A model generated the notes under the pieces. That model did no database searches. It had not been told where the DNA came from and was given only the letters and a program-made list of their open reading frames with translations. A DNA stretch of 64,000 nucleotides, taken from the NCBI RefSeq assembly GCF_014205295.1, contig NZ_JACHNF010000001.1, positions 4,650,001 to 4,714,000 on the forward strand, read 5' to 3'. The DNA is from Kribbella solani (GTDB lineage Bacteria > Actinomycetota > Actinomycetes > Propionibacteriales > Kribbellaceae). Positions 33,315-42,011 of the stretch are shown piece by piece (the first letter of the stretch is position 1; every line of letters begins with the position of its first letter). The position numbers and the translations under genes are program-made.

Positions 33315-33899
33315 TCAGGACAGCAGGCCGTTCTCCACCAAACCAACCAACAGCTCGGCGGCGGCGGACGCGTCGTACGCCGGATCGCGTAGTGACTCGG
33401 CCACGATCGAGTCGATCCCGCCACCCAGTATCAACGCTGCCGATCGCAGGTCGAGCTCCCCGGCAATCCCCCGAGCATCCCGCGCCGTCGCCAGGAGATC
33501 CGCGACAACCCTCCACCTCTCCGCGGAATCAACCGCCGACTGGGTGGAGGTGACTGCTTCTATCAGCATGCGTACGTGGTGGGGGTGGTCGTGCAGGTGA
33601 CTGATCATCGTGCGGATGTACGCGGCGGGCGCCTCGGCCGGCCCGGCAGCTTCCACCGCGGCGCCGACCTCGGCCACCACCCGCGACACGACCCGCGCGT
33701 GCGCCGCCGAGACCAGCGCCTGTTTGGACGGGAAGTGATACAGCACGCCCGCCTTCGTGATCCCCGCGCTTTCCGCGATCCGTCCGAGCGACGTCGCGGC
33801 GTACCCGTGCTCGGCGACCAACTGGATCGTCACGTCGACCAGCTGCGCCCGGCGGGCTTCCTCGGTGAAGGTCAGATTCCGGCCCCGCGCTGACGGCAT
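33315..33899 (-). CDS. TetR-family regulator of the divergent hydrolase gene
   Basis: 194 aa. HTH TSLGRIAESAGITKAGVLYH followed by FPSKQALVSAAHARVVSRVV. The C-terminal domain matches the broad TetR_C family. ATG 33899 has TAAGTT-N6-ATG on the minus strand (AACTTA at 33906-33911), and the first operator palindrome directly abuts this -10 element, consistent with autorepression. It faces the alpha/beta hydrolase across 52 bp. Ligand unknown, probably a hydrolase substrate. Confidence 0.87.
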   Translation of the reverse strand: MPSARGRNLTFTEEARRAQLVDVTIQLVAEHGYAATSLGRIAESAGITKAGVLYHFPSKQALVSAAHARVVSRVVAEVGAAVEAAGPAEAPAAYIRTMISHLHDHPHHVRMLIEAVTSTQSAVDSAERWRVVADLLATARDARGIAGELDLRSAALILGGGIDSIVAESLRDPAYDASAAAELLVGLVENGLLS

Positions 33900-33910
33900 G
33901 GCCTCAACTT

Positions 33911-33940
33911 ACCGTATGGTCGGATCACTTACCGATCGGT
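33911..33940. promoter_or_regulatory. Paired operators, tetR / alpha-beta hydrolase
   Basis: CTTACCGTATGGT and CTTACCGATCGGT carry the related palindromes ACCGTATGGT (33911-33920) and ACCGATCGGT (33931-33940, perfect). Their 20-bp spacing puts them two helical turns apart on the same face. Confidence 0.6.
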
Positions 33941-33951
33941 TAGGAGACGTC

Positions 33952-34833
33952 ATGCCGAAGAAGCGCCTCGGACACTGGAACAGTCCGGCTGGGTACGAGG
34001 ACTACCGCGCCAAGTACGCGGCCGCGATGCGCGACGTCCCCGCACCAGACGCGACCCACGACATCCAGACCGGCTTCGGCACGGTCCGCACGTACCGCTT
34101 CAAGAGCAGCGCCGCCAGCGTTGACCCACTCGTCCTGCTCCCGGGCACCTCATCCGGTACGCCGGTGTGGGCCGGCAACCTGGACTCACTGCTCACGATC
34201 ACCGACGTGTACGCGATCGACCTCCTCGGCGAGCCTGGGATGAGCGTCCAGACCGAACCCATCACCAGCGACGAAGACAAGGCGGCCTGGCTCGACCAAA
34301 CCCTCGCCGCCCTCCCGGAGCAGAAGTTCAACCTTCTCGGCCTGTCGATCGGCGGCTGGACGGCGATGAATCTCGCCGTCCGCCGGCCGGAGCGGATCGC
34401 GACGGTGACCACCCTGGACGCGGTGAACGTGTACGACGGCATCCCGTTCGCCATCATCGTGCGCTCGCTGCCGGCCACGATCAAATGGCTGCCGCGTTCG
34501 TGGCGGGACAGCTTCAACTCGTACACGGCCGGTGGCAAACCGGTGGCGCACGTCCCGGTCGCGGACATGATCGAGTCCGGAATGAAGAACTACACGATCC
34601 GCCAGCCACCACCGCACCGGATCACCGAGCAGCAACTCGGCGCGCTGCCGATGCCGGTGCTCGCGATCATCGCCGGCCGGTCGGTGATGCACGATCCGGC
34701 AACGGCCCGCCGGACCGCAGAGCAGGCGCTGCGTACGCGGACCGTCGCGTTCTACCCGGACGCGTCGCACGCGATCAACGGCGAGTACCCGGACCGGATC
34801 GTGGCGGATCTGCGGACCTTCCTGAACCCATAA
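33952..34833 (+). CDS. Alpha/beta hydrolase
   Basis: 293 aa. LLPGTSSGTPVWAGNL is the oxyanion-hole strand, LLGLSIGGWTAMNLA the nucleophile elbow (GxSxG), and FYPDASHAINGEYPDRI contains the catalytic His. The acid residue is likely in the IIAGRSVMHD segment. Cytosolic, no signal peptide. ATG 33952 has TAGGAGA upstream. The family is broad (esterase, lactonase, epoxide hydrolase, haloperoxidase-like), so the substrate is open; regulation by the divergent TetR is likely. Confidence 0.87.
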   Translation: MPKKRLGHWNSPAGYEDYRAKYAAAMRDVPAPDATHDIQTGFGTVRTYRFKSSAASVDPLVLLPGTSSGTPVWAGNLDSLLTITDVYAIDLLGEPGMSVQTEPITSDEDKAAWLDQTLAALPEQKFNLLGLSIGGWTAMNLAVRRPERIATVTTLDAVNVYDGIPFAIIVRSLPATIKWLPRSWRDSFNSYTAGGKPVAHVPVADMIESGMKNYTIRQPPPHRITEQQLGALPMPVLAIIAGRSVMHDPATARRTAEQALRTRTVAFYPDASHAINGEYPDRIVADLRTFLNP

Positions 34834-34996
34834 CCATGTAGTTATGTCCGGCATAGAACCGGCCGGCTGCCGCGCGGGTTAACCCCTGGCTTTCGGGTGA
34901 TGGGGTGCGGAAATCCGGGCCGCTTGCGACGATCCGATGGTGGCGATCGGTAATCCGCCCGTCGCTTTCCGCCACCGATTTCGGAGTGAGGCCTCC

Positions 34997-35680
34997 ATGT
35001 CGCATCGTCGTATCCTGTCCGGTTTCGCAGCGCTCGCCGCTGCCGCGCTGGCTGTCCCCGCGTTCGCAGCGTCCCCCTCGACTGCCGCGCCGGCCACCAG
35101 CCCGAACGTCTCCACCACCGCCACCCGCGCGGCGTACGTCGGCTCGCCGCAGGACGAAGCCGCCACCAAGGCGTTCTACGACGCCGTGATGAAGTCCGCC
35201 CGGGCCAAGTTCGCCCAGCAGGCGAAGAGCGGTCGCAAGGTCACCGCGGTCACCGTCACGTACACCGTCGACGCACCGACCTTCCGGTCCCAGATCGCTT
35301 CCAGTACGTCGATCTGGAACTCGTCGGTGAGCAACGTGAAGCTCGCCGAGGGCAGCAACTACGACTTCTACTACACCGAGGGCAACGACTCGCGTGGTTC
35401 GTACGCGTCCACCGACGGTCACGGCAGCGGGTACATCTTCATCGACTACGCGCAGTCCCAGCAGTACGACAAGACCCGCATCGTCGCGCACGAGACCGGC
35501 CACGTCCTCGGCCTGCCCGACCACTACTCCGGCCCGTGCTCCGAGCTGATGTCCGGCGGCGGCCCCGGCCCGTCCTGTACCAACGCCTACCCGAACTCCA
35601 CCGAACGCTCAAAGGTCAACCAACTCTGGGCCAACGGCAAGGCGACCCTCCCCCAGGCCGCCTTCCACGTGGCCAAGTAA
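34997..35680 (+). CDS. snpA: Snapalysin-type secreted zinc metalloprotease (M7)
   Basis: 227 aa preproenzyme. Signal peptide MSHRRILSGFAALAAAALAV to about residue 25, a short propeptide, then the catalytic domain with HETGHVLGLPDHYSGPC: H165-E166-H169 and D175 as the snapalysin-type zinc ligands, followed by ELMSGGGPGPSCTN. Snapalysin is a small endoprotease of Streptomyces and relatives. The LysR regulator often beside snpA is absent here. ATG 34997 is chosen because it starts the signal peptide. It ends at a perfect hairpin terminator. Confidence 0.92.
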   Translation: MSHRRILSGFAALAAAALAVPAFAASPSTAAPATSPNVSTTATRAAYVGSPQDEAATKAFYDAVMKSARAKFAQQAKSGRKVTAVTVTYTVDAPTFRSQIASSTSIWNSSVSNVKLAEGSNYDFYYTEGNDSRGSYASTDGHGSGYIFIDYAQSQQYDKTRIVAHETGHVLGLPDHYSGPCSELMSGGGPGPSCTNAYPNSTERSKVNQLWANGKATLPQAAFHVAK

Positions 35681-35684
35681 GCCG

Positions 35685-35743
35685 ACTTTGTGTACCCACC
35701 GCGCAGAAATCCGCTCTGAAAATGCGCGGTGGGTACACAAAGT
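35685..35743. terminator. Perfect 21-bp-stem bidirectional terminator
   Basis: 35685-35705 (ACTTTGTGTACCCACC...) is the exact reverse complement of 35723-35743 across a 17-nt loop. It sits between the convergent snapalysin and LacI genes. Confidence 0.8.
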
Positions 35744-35750
35744 GCGGGGG

Positions 35751-36788
35751 TCAGGCGGGGCCGGTGGAGCCGCGGACTACGAGTTCGGGGCGGAAGAGGA
35801 ACTCGGTGTGGGGGGTGACGTGGCCGCGGACCTCTTCCAGGAGGGACTGGACGGCGGCCAGGCCCATGGCTTGTACCGGCTGGCGGATCGTGGTCATCGG
35901 CGGATCGGTGAACTCCATCATCGGCGCGTCGTCGTAACCGACCACCGAGATGTCACCAGGGACCGACAGACCGCGCTGGCGGGCGGCCCGGATGACGCCG
36001 AGCGCCATCATGTCGGAGCCGCAGACGACCGCCGTGACGCCGGCGTCGAGCAGCTGACGGCCCGCCGCTTCACCGCCCTCGACGCCGAACATGCTCAATG
36101 CCACCAGCGGTTCGAGGTCGTCGTCGGTCAGCCCGAGCTGCGCCTTCATCGACGTCCGGTACCCGGCCAGCTTCCGCTGCACGACCAGGAACCGCTCCGG
36201 CCCGGACGCGAACCCGATCCGGCGGTGGCCGAGGGCAACCAAGTGCGAAACGGCGAGCTCCATCGCGGCGTACTCGTCGGAGGAGACGAACGGTGCCTCC
36301 ACTTCCGGCAGCCAGCCGTTCACGAACACCACCGGCAGCCGCCGCTCGACCAGGGCCTGGTACCGCCCGTGGTCCGCTCCGGTGTCGGCGTGCAGGCCGG
36401 AGACGAAGATGATCCCGGAGACGCCGCGCTCCAGCAGCATCTCGACGTACTCCTCCTCGGTCGCGCCGGACGGTGACTGCGTACACAGCACTGGGGTGAA
36501 ACCGCGCTGCGACAGCGCCGACTCGATCACCTGGGCGAACGCCGGGAAGATCGGGTTGATCAGCTCCGGCATCACCAGCCCGATCAGGCCCGCGGACCGG
36601 CGCCGCAACCGCGACGGCCGCTCGAAGCCGAGTACGTCGAGCGCCGTCAGCACCGACTGCTTGGTGTCGTCGGCGACACCCGGCTTCCCGTTCAGTACCC
36701 GGGACACCGTCGCCTCGCTGACCCCCGCCTTGGCCGCGATGTCCGCCAGCCGTGCCCGCCCACCCGCGCCACTACTCACGCCCGGCAC
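35751..36788 (-). CDS. LacI-family regulator (copy 1)
   Basis: 345 aa. HTH LADIAAKAGVSEATVSRVLN with hinge GKPGVADDTKQSVLTALDVL, then a periplasmic-binding-protein-like domain (LIGLVMPELINPIFPAFAQV, HLVALGHRRIGFASGPERFL, VVGYDDAPMMEFTDPPMTTI). GTG 36788 has AGGTGG nine nt upstream. It is divergent from the ABC ATPase gene, and the spacer holds GCAAGAACTTGC. The recognition region VSEATVSRVLNGKPGV is identical to that of the second LacI protein in this window. Probably a sugar-responsive repressor of the ATPase gene and of distant transporters. Confidence 0.9.
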   Translation of the reverse strand: MPGVSSGAGGRARLADIAAKAGVSEATVSRVLNGKPGVADDTKQSVLTALDVLGFERPSRLRRRSAGLIGLVMPELINPIFPAFAQVIESALSQRGFTPVLCTQSPSGATEEEYVEMLLERGVSGIIFVSGLHADTGADHGRYQALVERRLPVVFVNGWLPEVEAPFVSSDEYAAMELAVSHLVALGHRRIGFASGPERFLVVQRKLAGYRTSMKAQLGLTDDDLEPLVALSMFGVEGGEAAGRQLLDAGVTAVVCGSDMMALGVIRAARQRGLSVPGDISVVGYDDAPMMEFTDPPMTTIRQPVQAMGLAAVQSLLEEVRGHVTPHTEFLFRPELVVRGSTGPA

Positions 36789-36813
36789 TGTACCGAGCCA
36801 CCTCTGACTTTTC

Positions 36814-36840
36814 AGCAAGATCCTGCAAGAACTTGCAAGA
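36814..36840. promoter_or_regulatory. LacI operator cluster between lacI-1 and the ABC ATPase gene
   Basis: TGCAAGAACTTGCA (36824-36837) has perfect 6-bp arms around AA. GCAAGA recurs three times in phase at 10-bp steps (36815, 36825, 36835). The same core occurs upstream of the second lacI gene. Confidence 0.65.
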
Positions 36841-36856
36841 TGCGCACAGGTGTCCA

Positions 36857-36982
36857 GTCCGTGAACAGAACGGACACATCACACCCCGGATACCTTGTCA
36901 GGAGCTGCTGCTCAGGCGAGGATGGGCGGACTCCCCCGCCTGGGGGTGCCTTTACTCGGATCGTCCGGCACGTTCCTGCCGG
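36857..36982 (+). other. Structured leader upstream of the ABC ATPase gene
   Basis: Three small hairpins in a row: GTCCGT/ACGGAC (36857-36875), CCCCC/GGGGG (36933-36946, followed by a short T stretch) and CCGGCA/TGCCGG (36965-36982) just before the GAAGGGA ribosome-binding site. They could be part of a regulated 5' leader; no known riboswitch is recognised. Confidence 0.4.
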
Positions 36983-36999
36983 TGAAGGGAAGTACAGTC

Positions 37000-38076
37000 A
37001 TGGCTACTGTGTCGTTCAAGGCGGCAACCCGGGTCTACCCCGGTGGTGACAAGCCCGCCGTCGACAAGCTCAACCTCGAGATCGAGGACGGCGAGTTCAT
37101 GGTGCTCGTCGGCCCGTCGGGCTGCGGCAAGTCCACCTCGCTCCGGATGCTCGCCGGCCTCGAAGAGGTCAACGAGGGTTCCATCTACATCGGCGACCGC
37201 GACGTCACGCACCGTCCGCCGAAAGAGCGGGACATCGCGATGGTGTTCCAGAACTACGCGCTCTACCCGCACATGTCGGTCGCCGACAACATGGGCTTCG
37301 CGCTGAAGATGCAGGGTGTCTCCAAGGAGGACCGGGCCAAGCGCGTCCTCGAGGCCGCCAAGCTGCTCGGCCTGGAGGAGTACCTGGACCGCAAGCCGAA
37401 GGCGCTCTCCGGTGGTCAGCGTCAGCGGGTCGCGATGGGCCGCGCGATCGTGCGTAACCCGCAGGTCTTCCTGATGGACGAGCCGCTGTCGAACCTCGAC
37501 GCCAAGCTGCGGGTCCAGACCCGTACCCAGATCGCCGAGCTGCAGCAGCGCCTCGGCGTCACCACCGTCTACGTGACCCACGACCAGATCGAGGCCATGA
37601 CGATGGGCGACCGGGTCGCGGTGCTCAAGGACGGTCTGCTGCAGCAGGTCGACACTCCGCTGAACCTGTACGACAACCCGAAGAACAAGTTCGTCGCGGG
37701 CTTCATCGGTTCGCCGGCGATGAACCTGATCGAGGCCGACATCACCGATGGTGGCGCCAAGGTCGGCGACTACACCATCCCGATCGCGCGCGAAGTACTG
37801 GCCAAGGCCGGTAGCGACAAGACCCTGACCGTCGGCGTTCGCCCGGAGGCCTTCAAGGTCGCCGACGAGGGCCTGCCGGTGAAGGTCGCCGTGGTCGAGG
37901 AGCTCGGCGCGGACGCGTACCTGTACGGCACCGCCGAGCACGGCGCGAACCAGCAGATCGTCGCCCGCATCGACGCCCGCCAGGTCGTCGAGAAGGGTTC
38001 CACGGTCCGGCTGCAGGCGCTGCCGGAGAAGCTGCACCTGTTCTCGGCCTCCACCGAGGAGCGGCTGTCCGTCTGA
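37000..38076 (+). CDS. MsmK/UgpC-type sugar ABC transporter ATPase
   Basis: 358 aa. Walker A GPSGCGKST, Q-loop VFQNYALYPHMSV, signature LSGGQRQRVAMGRA, Walker B VFLMDEPLSNLDAK, switch His in YVTHDQIEAM, then a C-terminal TOBE/OB regulatory domain. This is the shared ATPase of CUT1 carbohydrate importers. No permease or binding-protein gene is nearby, so it probably energises several importers encoded elsewhere, as MsiK does in Streptomyces. ATG 37000 follows GAAGGGA; the longer ORF adds residues without homology. Likely under LacI control from the adjacent operator. Confidence 0.93.
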   Translation: MATVSFKAATRVYPGGDKPAVDKLNLEIEDGEFMVLVGPSGCGKSTSLRMLAGLEEVNEGSIYIGDRDVTHRPPKERDIAMVFQNYALYPHMSVADNMGFALKMQGVSKEDRAKRVLEAAKLLGLEEYLDRKPKALSGGQRQRVAMGRAIVRNPQVFLMDEPLSNLDAKLRVQTRTQIAELQQRLGVTTVYVTHDQIEAMTMGDRVAVLKDGLLQQVDTPLNLYDNPKNKFVAGFIGSPAMNLIEADITDGGAKVGDYTIPIAREVLAKAGSDKTLTVGVRPEAFKVADEGLPVKVAVVEELGADAYLYGTAEHGANQQIVARIDARQVVEKGSTVRLQALPEKLHLFSASTEERLSV

Positions 38077-38092
38077 CCCGCCCGTAGTACCT

Positions 38093-39073
38093 CTATCGGC
38101 CCCTGGTGGTTCTGCCACCGGGGGCCGATGGCTTTTCCAGCCGGTTGGCGGGGTCCATGTTGGTCTGCTTGAGCAGGTAGTGCGGGCGCTTCTTGGCCTC
38201 GTAGTAGATCCGGCCGATGTACTCGCCGATCACCCCGAGCATCACCATCTGCAGTCCGCCGAGCCCGGTGATGGCCGCGATCAGCGTCACGTACCCGGGC
38301 ATCTCGACGCCGTGCACGATCGCCGCGACGATCACCCAGATCGCGTACCCGGCGGCGACCGCGGTGAGCAGCAGCCCGACGTAGATCGCCAGCCGTAGCG
38401 GCTTGTTGTTGAAGGACAGCAGCCCGTCCAGCCCGTACTCGAGCAGCCTGCGGAACGTCCAGCGGCTCTTCCGGTCCGGCGGTGGTTTCACGTTCTCGTA
38501 CTCGAACAGGATCGACTCGAAGCCGATCCAGGCGAACAGGCCTTTCGAGAACCGGTTGTACTCGTTCAGCTCGAGCAGGCCGTCGACCGCGCGCCGCGAC
38601 AGCAGCCGGAAGTCGCCGACGCCGTCCATCAGCTCCACGTCGGCCCACTTGTTGATCAGCCAGTAGTACGCCCGCGCGAACAGCGTCCGGGTGGCCGGGT
38701 CGCCGGTCCGGGTACGCCGGGCGATGACCTGGTCGAAACCGCGCTCGTACTCGGCCAGCATCCGGCCGATCAGCTCCGGCGGGTGCTGCAGGTCGGCGTC
38801 CATGATCACCACGGCGTCGCCGCTCGCGTACCGGAGGCCCGCGAGCATCGCCGCCTCCTTGCCGAAGTTGCGGCTGAAGGACAGGTACCGGACCGATTCG
38901 TCACCGGCTGCCAACCCAACCAGGGCCTCGAGCGTCCCATCAACGCTGCCGTCGTCGACGTACACGATCTCGTACGGACGGCCGGTGGCGGCCAGGTCGC
39001 GGCTCACCGCCTGATGGAACCGGGTGATTACCTCGATCTCGTTGTAACACGGCACCACCAGACTCAACCGCAT
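38093..39073 (-). CDS. GT2 polyprenyl-phosphate glycosyltransferase (GtrB/DPM1-like)
   Basis: 326 aa. GT-A domain with LSLVVPCYNEIEVITRF, EIVYVDDGSVDGT, FSRNFGKEAAMLAG and the DxD-type MDADLQHPPE; two C-terminal TM helices (about 230-255 and 265-290) with GVIGEYIGRIYYEAKKRPHY. It transfers a sugar from a nucleotide donor to undecaprenyl phosphate at the inner face of the membrane. The divergent YfhO gene could then use that lipid-linked sugar outside. Start ATG 39073 (MRLSLVVPCY); an ATG at 39085 adds four residues. Confidence 0.9.
   Translation of the reverse strand: MRLSLVVPCYNEIEVITRFHQAVSRDLAATGRPYEIVYVDDGSVDGTLEALVGLAAGDESVRYLSFSRNFGKEAAMLAGLRYASGDAVVIMDADLQHPPELIGRMLAEYERGFDQVIARRTRTGDPATRTLFARAYYWLINKWADVELMDGVGDFRLLSRRAVDGLLELNEYNRFSKGLFAWIGFESILFEYENVKPPPDRKSRWTFRRLLEYGLDGLLSFNNKPLRLAIYVGLLLTAVAAGYAIWVIVAAIVHGVEMPGYVTLIAAITGLGGLQMVMLGVIGEYIGRIYYEAKKRPHYLLKQTNMDPANRLEKPSAPGGRTTRGR
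38095..38135. terminator. Terminator of the ABC ATPase gene
   Basis: ATCGGCCCCTGGTGG (38095-38109) pairs with CCACCGGGGGCCGAT (38115-38129) with one mismatch; GGCTTTT follows. The hairpin overlaps the last codons of the convergent GT2 gene. Confidence 0.75.
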
Positions 39074-39178
39074 CGTTGTCCCCATCCGCCCTGTGTACCG
39101 ACTGTGATGCGATTCTTGTCCAGACCAGAACTACCCGCTAGCTTGAGCGAGCGAACCACCGGAACGAAGGGGCGGCCA

Positions 39179-41677
39179 ATGGGTTCCGAGGACGGTACTG
39201 TCCGCCGGCGATCGGCGGTGTTACCTGCCGTCGTCGCGTTCGTCGTGGTGGCGGCGGTGTTCACCGCCTCCGGCATCATCCGCGGTACCTATCCCTTCGG
39301 TTCGCTGTCCCGCAGTACCAACGATCTTGGCACGCAGTACATCCCCTTCTTCGCCCACCTCTGGGACGTCCTGCACGGACGGGCCCAAGGTGACTTCCTG
39401 TTCAACTGGCAGAGCGCGTTCGGCGTCGGCTTCCTGGCCGATGCCGGCGTCGACCTCGGCAGCCCGTTGTCGTTGCTGGTCGGGCTGTTCCCCCGCGACC
39501 GGATCGACCTGGCCGTGTACGTCATCACCACTCTCAAACTCGGCCTGGCGGCCGCCGCGATGGCGGTCGTCCTGCTGAAGCTGCGTCCGGGCCCGCGCTG
39601 GGTCGCCGCGATGCTGGGTGCCTCGTACGGCGTCTGTGGCTGGGCCCTCGACGACGGATCGTACGTCCCGATGTGGCTGGACGGACTGATCGCCCTGCCG
39701 ATGTTCTTCCTGGTGGCGGAGTGGTCGTTGCGGCGTACCAATCGGGTGCTCAGCGTGCTGGTCGTCGCCGTCTTCTGGCTGTCCAACTTCTACACCGCCT
39801 ACATGGCAACGTTCGCGGGTGGGATCTACCTGCTCGCCCGGCTGCTGACCAGCGACCTGAGCTGGTCGCTGCGCCTCCGGTCGGTCATCCGGCACGGCAT
39901 TTCGTTCGCGCTCGGGATAGCCTTGGTCGCGCCCATCCTGCTACCGATCATCACCGCGAACCGGGCCGCAACGCCGTCACCGTCCGGGATCTTCCGCCCG
40001 TCCGCGCTGGACGTGTTCCTGTCCCGGCTGCTGCCGCTGTCCGAGGGCGTCGGCAAGACCGCGAGCCTGTACGTCGGCACGGTCGCGCTGCTGCTCGCGC
40101 TGACGCTGCCGTTCAACCGGTTCGTGCCCTGGCGGAGCAGGGTGATCTGGGTGATCACCATCGTCGGAGTGGCGATGTCGTTCCGGTGGGCGCCGACGCA
40201 GGAGTTCTGGCACGCGTTCGACACCCCGAACGGCAGCCAGTACCGCGAGGCGTTCGTGCTGTGCGGCCTGCTGGTCGCGGCCGCGTGGGTCGCGGTCGCG
40301 CATCGGCTGCCTGGTCCGCTCGCGTTGCTCGGCGGCGGCGCGCTAGTGGCCGTGATCGCCGTACTGTCCGACGGCAGCCGGCTGCTGACCCGGCACTCGA
40401 TGTTCGTGCTGATTGTGTCCGGAGCCGTCACTTTGGTTGCGTTCGGCACCATTTGGCTGCTGCGGCGAATGCCCGCCACGCGGCGGCTGAAGCTGCCGGT
40501 GGCGGCAGCTTTCGCGGTACTGCTCGCGGTCGTGACGGTCGAGACGACCTGGACCGCGATCATCACCGACGAGTACCGGGCGAAGGCGCTGACCCCGTCC
40601 GCGCCGGCCTGGACCGGCAAGGAGACCGACCAGCTGAACGCGATCCGCGCGGCGGGCGACTGGCCGAAGTACCGGACCGAGCCGGGTACGACGCTCACGC
40701 CCAACGACCCGATGCTGCTCGGCGGGCAGGGCGCCGGTCTGTACAGCAGTTTGTTGCCGTCGACCACCAACCAGCTGCTGACCGGCCTCGGCTTCGGCTG
40801 GTCCGGGTACGGGCGGGCGTCGCGCACGCTGGACAACCCCGTGACCGATGCGATCTTCGCGGTCGGAGCGCGGATGCGGCCCGCGGACGACGGCACGCCA
40901 CACATCAGCCGCTCCGAGGCGCCGCCGCTCGTCACGGTCCAGCGCCGACTCGCGCCGGCACCCGCCAGTACTGACAGCAACGCACCGAACCCGTACGCCG
41001 CGCAGGATCAACTACTCGGCTCCAAGGTCTACGAGGTCCCGGAGTACAAGGGCACCCGATTCGCGACCGGCGAGGTCAAGCTGGTCGCCCAGTGCACGCC
41101 AGGTACGACCGCTTACCTGTTCATGCCCCGCGTCGGCGGGCGCGCCCGGCAGCCCGGCGGTAGTTGGCACGAGCTGAGCTCGACGCGGCGGCCCGGCATC
41201 AACACCAGCAGCGCGATGATCGACCTCGGCACGGTGCCGGCGACCGGCAACCTACTGATCGAGGTCAACTTCGGCGAAGCGCCGCAGGGCATCCCGCCAG
41301 AGAACGCGATCGGCTGCCTGGACGAAAAGGCGCTGGCCGGCGCGGTCAAGGGACTGCGGGCCACCGGCGCCAGCGACGTACAAGCCGGCGGGCATTCTCT
41401 GCACGCGACGCTGCGCCCCGGCAGCAAAGGCTGGGCAGTGCTCTCGGTACCGAAACTCGACGGTTGGACCTGCTCGGTCGACGGCGCGAAAGCCCAAACC
41501 CCACGAAACTTCGGCGGCCTGATGGCAGTACAACTCACCAACCCAGCCAAACGCGTCGACTGCACCTTCACCCCAGCCGGCCTCCGCCGAGGCCTCGCAA
41601 TCGGCGCCGCCGCCGCCGTCCTCACCCTCGCAATCGCACTGACCGGCGCGGCACGCCGCCGCCGCACCCCCAGCTGA
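39179..41677 (+). CDS. YfhO-family multi-pass membrane glycosyltransferase
   Basis: 832 aa. Twelve or so hydrophobic helices in residues 15-480, starting with an extracytoplasmic loop containing TNDLGTQYIPFFAHLWDVLH (acidic residues of a GT-C fold), then a large extracytoplasmic C-terminal domain and a final helix (GLAIGAAAAVLTLAIALTGA). YfhO proteins glycosylate teichoic acids or other envelope polymers using polyprenyl-phosphate sugars. The divergent GtrB-like gene is the natural donor-forming partner. ATG 39179 has GAAGGGG upstream; the longer ORF is antisense to the GT2 gene. Confidence 0.88.
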   Translation: MGSEDGTVRRRSAVLPAVVAFVVVAAVFTASGIIRGTYPFGSLSRSTNDLGTQYIPFFAHLWDVLHGRAQGDFLFNWQSAFGVGFLADAGVDLGSPLSLLVGLFPRDRIDLAVYVITTLKLGLAAAAMAVVLLKLRPGPRWVAAMLGASYGVCGWALDDGSYVPMWLDGLIALPMFFLVAEWSLRRTNRVLSVLVVAVFWLSNFYTAYMATFAGGIYLLARLLTSDLSWSLRLRSVIRHGISFALGIALVAPILLPIITANRAATPSPSGIFRPSALDVFLSRLLPLSEGVGKTASLYVGTVALLLALTLPFNRFVPWRSRVIWVITIVGVAMSFRWAPTQEFWHAFDTPNGSQYREAFVLCGLLVAAAWVAVAHRLPGPLALLGGGALVAVIAVLSDGSRLLTRHSMFVLIVSGAVTLVAFGTIWLLRRMPATRRLKLPVAAAFAVLLAVVTVETTWTAIITDEYRAKALTPSAPAWTGKETDQLNAIRAAGDWPKYRTEPGTTLTPNDPMLLGGQGAGLYSSLLPSTTNQLLTGLGFGWSGYGRASRTLDNPVTDAIFAVGARMRPADDGTPHISRSEAPPLVTVQRRLAPAPASTDSNAPNPYAAQDQLLGSKVYEVPEYKGTRFATGEVKLVAQCTPGTTAYLFMPRVGGRARQPGGSWHELSSTRRPGINTSSAMIDLGTVPATGNLLIEVNFGEAPQGIPPENAIGCLDEKALAGAVKGLRATGASDVQAGGHSLHATLRPGSKGWAVLSVPKLDGWTCSVDGAKAQTPRNFGGLMAVQLTNPAKRVDCTFTPAGLRRGLAIGAAAAVLTLAIALTGAARRRRTPS

Positions 41678-41937
41678 CCCCCGCGACCCCCGCGATCCGC
41701 CCTACGCCCGCTACACAGCCGCTCCCCCCGTCGCCACCTCCCCGGTCGCCACCTCCCCGGTCGCCACCTCCCGGTCGCCACCTCCCCGTCGGGCACCTCC
41801 CCGTCGGGCACCTGCTCGTCGGGCACCTGCTCGTCGGCACCTCCTCGTCGCGACGAGCGGAGTACCTGCATGGGGCGCGTGGGATGGAGCACATTCTCCG
41901 GAATACCCCCAGCAGGTATGGCGTGGGGGTTGCGTGG
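41678..41937. repeat. Gap with a degenerate 15-bp minisatellite
   Basis: From about 41728 to 41856 the sequence repeats units like CCGGTCGCCACCTCC and then CCGTCGGGCACCTCC and GCTCGTCGGGCACCT, roughly eight copies. No supported ORF. The part to its right leads into the CsoR operator region. Confidence 0.65.
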
Positions 41938-41988
41938 GATACCCATAGGGGGTAATTTATTGGTCGTGGAGATACCCCCTAGGGGTAG
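41901..41988 (+). promoter_or_regulatory. CsoR operators of the copper operon
   Basis: Two CsoR-box palindromes: ATACCCATAGGGGGTAA (41939-41955) and ATACCCCCTAGGGGTAG (41972-41988, near-perfect), with a weaker ATACCCCCAGCAGGTAT at about 41903-41919. They lie just upstream of csoR and would mediate derepression by Cu(I). Confidence 0.8.
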
Positions 41989-42011
41989 TTAGATGGGAAG
42001 AGGAGCGCGCG

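Noticed and set aside
38783..39178. N-terminal extension of the YfhO ORF
   Set aside because: It is antisense to the GT2 gene; ATG 39179 with a ribosome-binding site begins a normal first TM helix.
41113..41946. 277-aa minus-strand ORF with pentapeptide-like repeats
   Set aside because: Antisense to the YfhO C-terminus and a translation of the 15-bp minisatellite; no ribosome-binding site or conserved domain.
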